From positions 3,968,001 to 4,032,000 of the forward strand of contig NC_085850.1 of assembly GCF_020906515.1 (NCBI RefSeq): a DNA stretch of 64,000 nucleotides, in the 5' to 3' direction. The position numbers and the translations under genes were made by a program. The DNA comes from Vanrija pseudolonga (lineage: Eukaryota; Basidiomycota; Tremellomycetes; Trichosporonales; Trichosporonaceae). This document shows positions 46,228 through 55,156 of this stretch, piece by piece; position 1 is the stretch's first letter; each line of letters opens with the position of its first letter. The notes under the pieces were generated by a model. It was not told the DNA's origin. It saw only the letters and a list, made by a program, of their open reading frames with translations, and made no database searches.

Positions 46228-47258
46228 ATGGCCGCCCCGGGCTTCATCGACGCGGTCATGCTCCTTGGCGACTCGATCACACAAGAGTCGAACGCTGGGT
46301 CGCTTCACAACCGCCTGTCGCAGTACTTTACACGCCGGTTTGACGTCCTCAACCGCGGCTTTGGAGGTGGGTGTAGAAGTTCCGACGTAGGCACCCGCTG
46401 ACGTGACCAGGATACAACTCGGAGTGGTGGGTTTGTTTGTCCCCTCAGCGCTGACCGCAGGGGTATCCCCGTCCTCGAGCGCGCGTTCGCCAAGAAGACG
46501 GACCGGGAGGCTGGCAAGGCTCAAAAGGTTCAGCTTCTCACCATCTGGTTCGGTGAGTCAGCTATCCACTCCACGCATACCAGCCGCTCACACCTCAGGC
46601 GCCAACGACGCCGTCCTCCCCGGCAGGCCTCAGTACGTCCCGATCGACAAGTTCCAGGCCAACATCAAGCACCTGGCGGCCATGGTGCGCGACCCCAAGT
46701 CGGAGTGGTACTCGCCCGACACGCGCGTGGTGTTGATCTCGCCACCGCCGATTATCGAGGAGGAGCGGCTCAAGGGGCAGATGGCGAGATGGAAGGAGTT
46801 TGGGAGTGACGGCCCGGCGCCGCTGCTCGACCGCGACGCGGAGAACACGCACAAGTATGCCGAGGCGGTGGTCGCTGTCGGGCGCGAGACGGGCATCCCG
46901 ACCGTGGACCTCTGGAGCGCCGTCGTCAAGCACGCGGGCGGCAACGAGCCGGACAAGCTCAAGCCGTACCTCTAGTGAGTTGAGCCCAGCCTGGAACAAC
47001 TAACACCCAGCGACGGCCTCCACTTCACGAGCCTCGGCTACGAGGTCTTGTTTGACGAGCTCAAGGCACTCCTGCTCAAGACGTGGCCCGAGCTGGAGCC
47101 CGAGAGCTGGCCCATGGGCGTGCCGCAGTGAGTCGAGTGGATGGAGTGCGAAGACTAGTGCTGACAGGGGTAGCTGGTCGGAAGTCGATCCGGCCAACCC
47201 CCGCCAAGCGATCCTCCAGGCGCCACCAAAGAGGGACGAGTGGTGCGTCGTAATGTAA
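46228..47258 (+). CDS. IAH1: SGNH esterase, isoamyl-acetate hydrolase (Iah1)-like
   Basis: Predicted 276 aa in six exons: 46228-46366, 46411-46426 (16-nt microexon), 46461-46552, 46599-46974, 47011-47127 and 47168-47258. SGNH blocks are VMLLGDSITQES (catalytic Ser), GFGGYNSEWG (Gly), IWFGANDAVLPG (Asn) and YDGLHFTSLGYEVL (Asp/His). This is the fold and spacing of Iah1, a soluble esterase that hydrolyses short-chain acetate esters. The microexon is required to complete GGYNSEW. The start at 46228 (MAAPGFIDAV) gives the usual cytosolic form. An upstream in-frame ATG at 46168 would add MLIALLYLAFLPLALPPFIT, a signal-like segment. The C-terminal 30 residues extend beyond the catalytic core. Confidence 0.88.
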
Positions 47259-47558
47259 AGAGCAGCTGGCTGTGCTTATCCCCCGTTGTAGAGCCCCCCA
47301 TATACATTTTTCCCTATGCATATAGCTACCCTGGGTTCTCACACTCAATTTGTCATTTGCCATTTTGTTGACATGGCCCATCCGACGCGACTGCTTTTGT
47401 GAAATCAGCCTCCGCTGTTCCACCCCCCTTGCCCTGCTCGAGACGACTCGGCCCCCTCGCCGCCCTCCCTCTCTCAACACTGCAGCGCCCACTCTCACAC
47501 AAACTCAACATTGCCTCAACATCGTGTTCCAGTGCATAGCAATCACCAACATCCAACA
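47259..47558. other. Intergenic region between the esterase and LIM protein genes
   Basis: This is 300 bp between two same-strand genes. It is CT-rich (47405-47480) before the LIM gene, consistent with a leader or promoter. Nothing else was seen. Confidence 0.6.
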
Positions 47559-50266
47559 ATGTACTCGACACAGGCAGGTAAGTCCTCGTCACGCCAAACA
47601 CATCACTCACCCCCAGCACCGCTGCCGCCGCCGACGTTCTACGGCACTCCACCGATCAACGACAACAACAACAATGGGCACTATGCGCCGCACCACAACA
47701 ACAACGCACAGCCGGGGCCACAGCCGGCAGCCTACTCATCTCCGAGCCAGTACTACCCCCCACCGACACCAAGCTATGGTTATGCCCCAGCACCGGCGCA
47801 GCAGTCGCCCCAGCGGCATTCGTACACGCCGGCGCCGGCGCCAAGCATGCCCCCTCACTCAACCTTCGCCGGGCCATCACACTACGGGCAGTATGCGCAG
47901 CAGCCACCACCGCCGCCTCCGCCGCAGGCCGCCTATCCCTCGGCCTACCCTCCCCACTCGTACGCCCCCATCCCGCCCGCGCCAAACACCGACGTGCAGG
48001 CCATCCCCGCGCCGGCAAGAAAAGAGGCGTACCAGGCCCCCGTGTTTAAGACTTTCCAGGAACGCAAGCGCGAGCGAGAAGCAGCGCTCCGAGCGGCCAG
48101 CGGCGCACAAGGCGGGGCAGCAACCCCGCCCACTGCGTCAACACCGACCGCAGGCACGCCCACACGACCAGGATACTTTCCTCCCTCGGCGCCAACGAGC
48201 ATGGCACCGGCGCCGCCGCCCCGCGCGCCGGTGCAGGCTCCCTTCGTGCCGCCGTCACCGCAGCGACAACAGCCTCTGCCCTCGCCGCACCGGTCACAGC
48301 CTCCACCCTCGCCGCAGCGACAACAGTACGCCGCGCCCCCACCCGCGCCCGTCTCGCCTCAGCGTCCTGTCCCTCCCCCACGGGGGCGGACTCCGTCACC
48401 CTCACCAGCGCGCGCACCGTCGCCATCGCCTGCGCTCCCGCCCCTGCCCCGCCCGCCAGCGGTGACGTCGGCTCCAACGTCTGTGCGCGCCCCGGCCCCG
48501 CCCGGCACCAGCGTCATGGACCGAGGGCGACCCAAGGCGCTCCCCCGGCCCGCGAGTCCGATGAAGCGCGCTCCCAGCCCCGCCCGTGCTGCTAGCCCCG
48601 CCCGCGCCGCGAGCCCCGTCCGTCGATCCCCACCACCGCTCATCCCGCAGCCCACTGGCCCTGTTGCCGCAGCGGCGCCTCCTCCACCGGCGATCCCCGC
48701 CCATGTGGTTGCAGGTGCGGCGAAGAACCCCGCGCTCGCTGCCCTCCTCGATCGCTCGGACACGGTCTCGTCGACAAAGTCGGTTGACCGACCTGGGTTC
48801 GGGTCGCCCCAGCGCCGCGCTCTCCCACGTCCACCGCAGGGCGTGACAGCCAGCAAGAGTCTCAACCGCGGTCCTGGGTCGTCGGTGGCCGACCTCGAGG
48901 AGTTCCGTCGCACCCTCGCGGGACAGCGCAGCTCACCGCCCATGACTATTGTCGAGAGCCCTTCCGAACTCGCAGCACGCATGGCCAACGTCAAGGTTGG
49001 GGACGTTGTGCCCGGTTCCCCGCCCGTGTCGCCTGTCAGAGGATTCCAGCCACTGCCCAGTATTGTGGCACCTCCATCGCCACCAAAGCCGGCATCCAAG
49101 GTCATGCCGCCGTCGCCTCCAAAGCCATCCGGACCCAAGTCCAAGGGCGCACCGCCGCGGGCTCAGCCGCCGCTTATTAGTGTCAATGGCCGTGCACCAC
49201 CGTCCCCTGTGATCCCGACCATCAGCATTGGCGAGGAGCGCCGGCCATCGATTCCAAGTATCAGCGTTGGGGTTCCCACCATCAACGTGCCGTCCCCTCC
49301 CGCCATCAGCATCAGCGTCCCGGAGATCAATGTCGGCGTGCCAGAGATCACGGTTGGCTGCGACGACGACGACGAACACTCGCACCACTCGCACTCGCGG
49401 CCCGCGTCGCCTGGCTTCTCATTCTCTGGCCTCCCGACCATTGCCGTGTCGTCGTCAAGCTCTTACGACGAGCCACCAGTGGTTGCTGCCCCGGTGATCA
49501 ACGTCAGGGGGGCGCGACCGGCGTCTCCCCGCGGTCCAGCGGCCGCGGCACCGACACGAATCGAGGCGAGCAGCGCGATCCTGTGCGCTGGGTGTGACCA
49601 CCCTATCATTGGACGCATCGTCCGCGCCATGAACCACCGCTGGCACCCAGGGTGCTTCAAGTGCGGTGTGTGCAGCGAACTGCTGGAGCATGTGAGCGCA
49701 TACGAGCATGATGGGAAGCCATACTGCCACTTGGACTACCATGACGTGAGTTAGCAACACCGGCCCTAACTGACACCTCAGCGCTTCGCCCACCGGTGCC
49801 ACCACTGCAAGACACCAATCGTCGACCCGCGGTTCATCACGCTCGACGACGACGTGCTCGGCCAGCGATTCTACCACGAGCTGCACTTCTTCTGTTCAGA
49901 ATGCGGCGACCCCTTCCTCGACCCGTCCAAGTCGTCGGCGCCGGGCACCGAATTTGCGGGCCCGCGCCAGGACGACGGCGAGACGAGCGACTTTGTCATC
50001 CACAAGGGACACCCTTACTGTGAGCGGTGCCACTTGCGGCTGCACAAGCCCAAGTGCAAGGGCTGCAAGCAGCCGATCCCGGATGTGGCTTTGACAGCGC
50101 TCGGCAGCCAGTGGCATGCCGAGTGCTTTGTTTGTGATGTGAGTGCAGCGTGGGGCGTGGGGAATGCCACTGACACACTCAGAACTGCACCAAGCCCTTT
50201 GCCAACAACCTGTTCTTCCCCAGCGAGGGCAAGGCATACTGCACCGAGTGCTACGAGACGATGTAG
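47559..50266 (+). CDS. PXL1: Paxillin-like protein with three LIM domains
   Basis: Predicted 862 aa in four exons: 47559-47577 (19 nt), 47617-49745, 49782-50138 and 50183-50266. The N-terminal ~670 residues are Pro/Ser/Gln-rich and disordered, with a FKTFQERKRERE basic helix and repeated Ala-Ser-Pro blocks. Three LIM zinc-binding domains follow: CAGC...HPGCFKC, CHHC...CSEC with a ~20-residue insert, and CKGC...HAECFVCD...CTEC at the very end. This architecture matches fungal paxillin-like Pxl1, which works with Rho GTPases and the contractile ring or polarised actin at the bud neck and tip. Lrg1-type RhoGAPs are excluded because no GAP domain is present. The 3' end converges on the GT61 gene. 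Confidence 0.87.
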
Positions 50267-50423
50267 GCGGGGCGCTGCTCGATGATGTAGGCCGAGTGGC
50301 CATCAGACAAATGTAGGCGACGGCTTGATGCCACAACGCCACGGACACTGTAGAGTCCCCTACAATGGGATGTACATGAATGAGTACACGGATACATGAT
50401 GATACAGGATGGTGTGTCGTCCT

Positions 50424-52344
50424 CTACTTGGCCATTGTCTCCACCATGGCCTTTATTCTCTCCCAGAGGCGCTCCGCGTCGACCTTGACCTGGATCTCGA
50501 CCATCTCATACCGCTGGCCGGTCTCATAGGCGAGGTGCTCAAAGTGGTGGTTTGCGCGCGCCTCGTCGACCTGGAGCTCCATGATGGCCGCGTCGCCGGG
50601 GGGCAGGAACAGGCCGAGGCCGAGCGCGCCGCCGTGCTGGCCGACCATGATGGTCGCATGGCCGGCATAGTGGATCTGCGTCTCGAGCGCATGCACCGTC
50701 GGGTCGATGGCGGCAAACCGCACCGGCGTCGGGCCGCCCGCCACGGCCCCGTCAACGCCCCACCCCTCGGGCTCGTCACGCACGTCGTGGAAAGCGCACC
50801 AGCTGGCCGCGCCGCCACACATCTCGGAAAACCCCCGCCTGATGCGCTCGAGCACCTCGCCCTCGTTCTTGAGCACGCGGACCCCGCGCCACGTGCTCAT
50901 GTCGTTCTGCGCCTCGGCGACGGCGTCGAGCTTGGCCCGCGAGATCCAGAGGACGTTGAGCGGGCGCCGTGCGGCAGGAGCGGGCTTGGGCTGTAGCGAG
51001 CGCGCCGAGAGGCCGAATAGGTGCCGGTAGTAGTGTGATGCCGCCCATGTTATTGTTGAGGCGGCGCGGAATCTGCACGAGGCGAGCGTCAGCGAGCCGA
51101 GCGACCGAAGCACCCCACCCCACGCCACTCACTCGTTGTCCACGCCCATCGCGGAGAGGAGCGACGCGCCCGCCCCGACCGAGTGGATAGTGTTAGTCAC
51201 TGCTGTCAGCGGCGCCAGCGGTGCCCACTCACAGCACTCGCCCTCGATCCACGGGTCCAGGCTGAGCCGGCGCGGCGCCCACGCGCCGACCCGGTCCCAC
51301 AGCGGCGTGAAGTGGTTGCCGTCCATGCCGAACTTGTCGTTGAAGACGAGCTGGAGCCGGCGGTCGATCAGGTCCGGGAGCGCGGCGGCGGACGCGAGCA
51401 TGACCACCACGGTGGTGATTAGGTCTTCTGCGACGTGGAAGCTGGGCCGGGTGTCAGCAGGGTCAGCGGCCTAGGAAGAGCTCTGTGCTGCCTCCCGCGC
51501 GCCGCGGCGCCCACTCGCACACTCACGGGTTCCACTGGTCCTGCCGCCCGACAACCATGAGCGTGTGCTCGATGCGGCTCTTGCACCGCGCGCGCTCACT
51601 GCCGACGGGCACGACCTCGATGTCCTTGCCGAGGAACCGCTCGTCGCCCATGTCCTGCAGCAGCGCCTGGCCCTGCGCCGAGAGGTCACACCCGGGCGCG
51701 ACGAACGCGCGCCCGGCGCCCGCCACCGCGCGGAGGTTGGTCGAGATGCACGGCGCGTGCGGGTACGGCCACCACTTGGCGAACTCGTCGTGGTGGAGCG
51801 GGAAGCAGGCCGCCGCGGCGGCTGGGACCGTGTTGTGCGCGCTGATCAGGCCGCCGGGCGCCCAGTGCGTGTGGGTGCTGTTGTTCTCTTGCACCGGGTG
51901 CACCTCGGCGCCGCAGTAGGGTACTCTTGCGCGGACGTACGCGTCGACGAGCGACTTGCCCAGCTTGTCGTTATCCGTGTCCAAGCCCCGCGCGGCGACC
52001 TCCTGCTGTGCGAGCTGGAAAAACGCAGACACGGTCCGCAGCGGCGTCGCGTCGCGCACCAGCCCGCCCGCGACACTGCTCATGTTCAGCCCTGGCGGCG
52101 GGGCGGCTAGGCCGGAGGCGCCAAAGCGCTGCGCGTACTGCCGCGCCGAGAAGACGTAGATTGAGTGGACGCCGAGTAACGCAAGCGCGCCGAGGAGCAC
52201 GTACCGCGCGACCTGGGCCGCCGAGACGCGTTTCCTACGGGAGGACCGCGGCGCGGTCGCCGGCGACGGCGGGTACGACGTCGGGCTTGACGCGCCGTCC
52301 CGGTCGTCGGTGGCCAGCGGCTGGTACTGCGCCGAGGGGGCCAT
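50424..52344 (-). CDS. Glycosyltransferase family 61 (EGT/XylT-like), Golgi type II
   Basis: Predicted 581 aa in four exons: 52344-51527, 51441-51233, 51202-51133 and 51072-50424. A basic ~46-residue cytosolic tail is followed by the anchor (QVARYVLLGALALLGVHSIYV). The lumenal part has a variable N-half and then the GT61 blocks ISRAKLDAVAEAQ and VGQHGGALGLGLFLPPGDAAIMEL, the latter being the family's HGA/Glu signature. GT61 enzymes are beta-1,2-xylosyltransferases or O-GlcNAc transferases. The donor and acceptor here are unknown. Together with the GT32 and GT90 genes it is the third secretory-pathway glycosyltransferase in the window. Exon 3 uses the upstream of two nearby CAG acceptors so that VTNTIHSVGAG stays in frame. 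Confidence 0.85.
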
Positions 52345-52742
52345 CTTGTAATGGCGACTGACTGCTTAGTGGGATGAGATGAAGGGTTGCACGCGGACCA
52401 TGAGGTGCATTATTGCTGAGCGCTGCTAATTAGGGTCGGCGCTGGCTGGTTGTTGGGGTTCCCGCCGCCGCGCGCAGCACCAGTCACCGGACAGAACACA
52501 CAATGACATCGACGCTTGGCGCCAAAACGTTTCCATCTAGGAACCACACAAAAGTATAACTCGTCGGAGGCATCTGGTTTAGTGGCAGATCTAAACGCTG
52601 CCCACACACTTGGAACGCCGCGGCTATGCGGCATTCTAGCCCACACCACGCCACACCACGCCACACCACGCCACACCACACCACGCCACACTGCCATCTG
52701 CCCCATGCATACAATGAGTTGTGTCTACAATGCTTTCCCTTT
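52345..52742. other. Intergenic region upstream of the GT61 gene
   Basis: This is 398 bp shared by the GT61 promoter and the mS45 3' UTR. It contains the CCACACCACG repeat. Confidence 0.6.
52641..52691. repeat. Decamer repeat (CCACACCACG)n
   Basis: Three exact CCACACCACG units at 52641-52670, followed by partly matching CCACACCACA/CCACG copies to 52691. It lies ~300 bp upstream of the GT61 ATG. Confidence 0.9.
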
Positions 52743-54085
52743 CTACTTGCTGCTCTTGGCCGACGTGTCAACAAAGCGGTACACCGTCTTGCCGATCGAC
52801 GCAGTCGTCGAAGGAGGCTCGGGGCGCTTGGCCTTGGGGTTCTTCTCGAGCTCAGCCTTGCGGACAGCCCTGTCCTCGGCCTCGGCGACGGCCGCCTTGC
52901 GGTCGGCGGTAACCTCGGCGTCGGTCCTAAAGTCCCACACGGTACGCTCAACACCAGCGCTAATGTTGTTCTTAGCCTTGGCAAAGGCACCCGTGAACTT
53001 CAGGTTGTCAACCCTGTCGTCGTCGTACTGGGCCTCCTCCTCGAGTTCTCCCGACGTCGAGGTGTGGTCCAGACGCGATGCCTCCTCGCGACGACGCAGC
53101 TCGATCGACGCAGCCTTGGTGCGCTTGTCGAGAGGCGAGACGACGCCGAGGAGCGTCTCCATGCCGTCCTGGAACGCCTTTTGCAGGGGAAGGTTCTGTG
53201 GTAAAGTGTCAGCGACTATCCTCGAAATACAAAAAGGTAGGAGGAGGGATAGGCGTATCAGAAAGCCATGCATGAGGGGGTTTCGTAACCATGTTTGGTG
53301 TCTTAAAGACTAATCGATCTCGCTCATCATTGTGAAGGTGTGGGGGTTGTGGTTGGGTGCAAGGACAGAGACTCACCTATTGGTTGGAACAAAGCCGGAC
53401 AAGGTCGCCAAGAAGGAGAAAACTCTGGTCAGCGCTCGTTCACCACAAACATCTCGGGATAGGATGCAAGGAGATCAGGAAGTGAAGAAATAAATTTTGG
53501 TCACCATGTAGGTGTCTTGTAGAGAATGTCATATTTGTTTCTCATCAGGAAGGAAGGTGGAGGGGATGGAGGGCACGCCGAACCGAGCCGATGGACAACG
53601 TACCTGGCGCCTAAACTCTTCCTCGACAGCCTTGAGCTTGCCAATGGCGAGGATACGGTTCTTGGAGATCGAGTAGGCCTGCGAGATCTCGCCGAGCGTC
53701 TTCTTGCCGGCCCGGAGCTCCTTGTAGATGATGTTCTGGAGGTCGTTGGAGAGGGGCGGAGGGGGCTTGAACGAGGGGTTGGACTCGAACGGCTGGGCGG
53801 GGGGTCAGCCTCCTCCTCATCACCTCGTACACGTCTACTCACCACATCCCCGCCGAGCCACTTGGCCTTGGCGCCGCGCTCGGGCGTCTTGTACTGCCAT
53901 CCGACCTCGGACAGCCAGGTGTTGTACGAGCGCTCGCGCTTCTCCTGGTCGGTAGACGAGCGCGACGACGCGTACCGGCGCGAGGCGGGGGCGGATGCGC
54001 GCGTGACCGACTGGGCCGCGATCACGCGTCCCGCGCACGCCGGCAGCCGGGACGGACCAGCAATGGCGCTGGTGCAAAAGGACAT
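52743..54085 (-). CDS. Mitochondrial small-subunit ribosomal protein mS45 (Bot1-like)
   Basis: Predicted 294 aa in three exons: 54085-53843, 53792-53604 and 53195-52743. The N-terminus is Ser/Arg/Ala-rich without early acids, a typical mitochondrial presequence. The core shows KAKWLGGDVPFESNPSFKPP followed by PLSNDLQNIIYKELRAG and SISKNRILAIGKLKAVEEEF, then NLPLQKAFQDGMETLLGV. These blocks match the eukaryotic mitochondrial regulator (Bot1/mS45) family. Bot1 is part of the mitochondrial 37S subunit and controls respiratory growth in fission yeast. Intron 2 (53603-53196) is 408 nt and holds a candidate snoRNA. Read separately, the last exon looks like an independent ORF with a signal peptide, but the acceptor CACAG|AACCTTCCC and phase 0 join it to exon 2. 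Divergent from uS8m. Confidence 0.9.
53250..53336 (-). ncRNA. Candidate intronic C/D-box snoRNA, 18S rRNA guide
   Basis: On the minus strand the mS45 intron has AUGAUGA (C box, 53330-53324). CUGA (D box, 53261-53258) lies 62 nt later. Directly upstream of the D box (53274-53263) the sequence CATGCATGGCTT is complementary to AAGCCATGCATG, found near the 5' end of essentially all eukaryotic 18S rRNAs. Counting five bases from the D box puts the presumed 2'-O-methylated nucleotide on the first C of GCC. No good terminal stem flanks the boxes and C'/D' boxes are unclear, so this is a candidate only. Ends are approximate. Confidence 0.35.
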
Positions 54086-54293
54086 TGTTGATGAGATGGA
54101 GATGGACGGAAATTATTTCAACAGCTCGCAAACGCAAAGTCAAAAGTCGGCAAGACGAGGGGCGAGCCCCCGGCCATAGGCGGCACGAGCGCCAGGTCCC
54201 GAGTGTGGCACTTTTTTTCGGCGTCCCAGGCCGTGTCTTCCGACCTCGAATGATCGTCATTTCGACTTTCTAGACCACATACACACCCACACC
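54086..54293. promoter_or_regulatory. Shared divergent promoter, mS45 and uS8m
   Basis: Only 208 bp separate the start codons of two mitochondrial small-subunit ribosomal protein genes pointing away from each other. No clear TATA box was seen. A T/A tract at 54211-54218 is the only obvious element. Confidence 0.75.
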
Positions 54294-54788
54294 ATGTCGT
54301 TCACAACACCGCCCCACCGCCTCATCTCGCACCTGAAGAACACGTCGCGCGCGGCGCTCGCGCGCACGTCGGTGCCCTACTCGAACGCCGCGGTCGGTGT
54401 GACCTCCGCGCTCCTGCGCCACGGCCTCATCTCCAACATTGCAAAGGGCACGCCCACGCACCCCGCCCCGGCAGAGTTCGCGGCCCTCCCCAAGCCCGCG
54501 CAGCGCCTTTGGGTCGGCCTCAAGACGCGTAACGGCCTCCCCGTCATGCGCCACCTCGACCTTGTGAGCAAGAGCTCCCTCCGCGCCACGGTCGACAAGG
54601 ACGAGCTCGGCCGTCTCCTCATGGGCAAGCGTGCGCGCAACATTGCCGGCGCGGGCACCGCCGAGATCTTCGTCATCAAGGTCGCCTCCGACTCTTCCAT
54701 CGGCCGCACGGGTGCCGACGTCTACATGGAGGGATGGGAGGCCTACCGCGCCGGCCTCGGTGGCGAGGTCATCTGCCGCGCCAGCTAG
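54294..54788 (+). CDS. MRPS8: Mitochondrial ribosomal protein uS8m (MrpS8)
   Basis: Single exon, 164 aa, the only intron-free gene here. It has PPHRLISHLKNTSRAALA, NAAVGVTSALLRHGLIS, LWVGLKTRNGLPVMRHLDLVS and the C-terminal GRTGADVYMEGWEAYRAGLGGEVICR, which follow bacterial/mitochondrial uS8. uS8m binds helix 21 region of the small-subunit rRNA and is an early assembly protein of the mitochondrial 37S subunit. The first ~12 residues are the only possible presequence, as in other fungal uS8m proteins. It shares its promoter gap with mS45, suggesting co-expression. Confidence 0.93.
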   Translation: MSFTTPPHRLISHLKNTSRAALARTSVPYSNAAVGVTSALLRHGLISNIAKGTPTHPAPAEFAALPKPAQRLWVGLKTRNGLPVMRHLDLVSKSSLRATVDKDELGRLLMGKRARNIAGAGTAEIFVIKVASDSSIGRTGADVYMEGWEAYRAGLGGEVICRAS

Positions 54789-55156
54789 TTCAGTGGAGCA
54801 AACTCGCCAAGCCTCTCTCTATCCGCTCTGACTCTTTCTTCCGGTCACTCGTCGCTCTGCATGCTCTCCCTCTCATCGGCCAGCATAGCTTCACCACTCG
54901 CCCCCGCCCCCATTGCATGCGGACGGCCCCACGCCGACTCCGCCGCAGCTCTACACGCCCGCCGCGCCCCCGCATTCATACCGCCCATTCATACCCACAC
55001 AACATGTAATCCAATGATGCTAAGAGGTAGTAGTCAATGCCGGGTATACACACAACTGTGACAGGCTGGGGCCCTGCCAATGGGATTGAGGGGAGATGGA
55101 GAGGGTCACAAATGGGACGTGCAAGCTACTTGTTGATAAGGGTGCGGGATGGGTGT
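54789..55156. other. Convergent 3' region, uS8m and MAU2
   Basis: This is 368 bp between two stop codons, CT/CA-rich, holding both 3' UTRs. No other feature was seen. Confidence 0.65.

Noticed and set aside
47350-48465. 371-codon frame overlapping the LIM-protein gene
   Set aside because: It is a +1 shadow of the Pro/Ser-rich PXL1 exon.
52555-52610. tRNA D-loop-like TTTAGTGG string
   Set aside because: No T-arm or acceptor stem can be drawn.
53078-53273. Separate small secreted protein (MHGFLIRLSLLLPFC...) from the last mS45 exon
   Set aside because: The hydrophobic start is intron sequence; CACAG acceptor and phase 0 join the rest to the Bot1-like exons.
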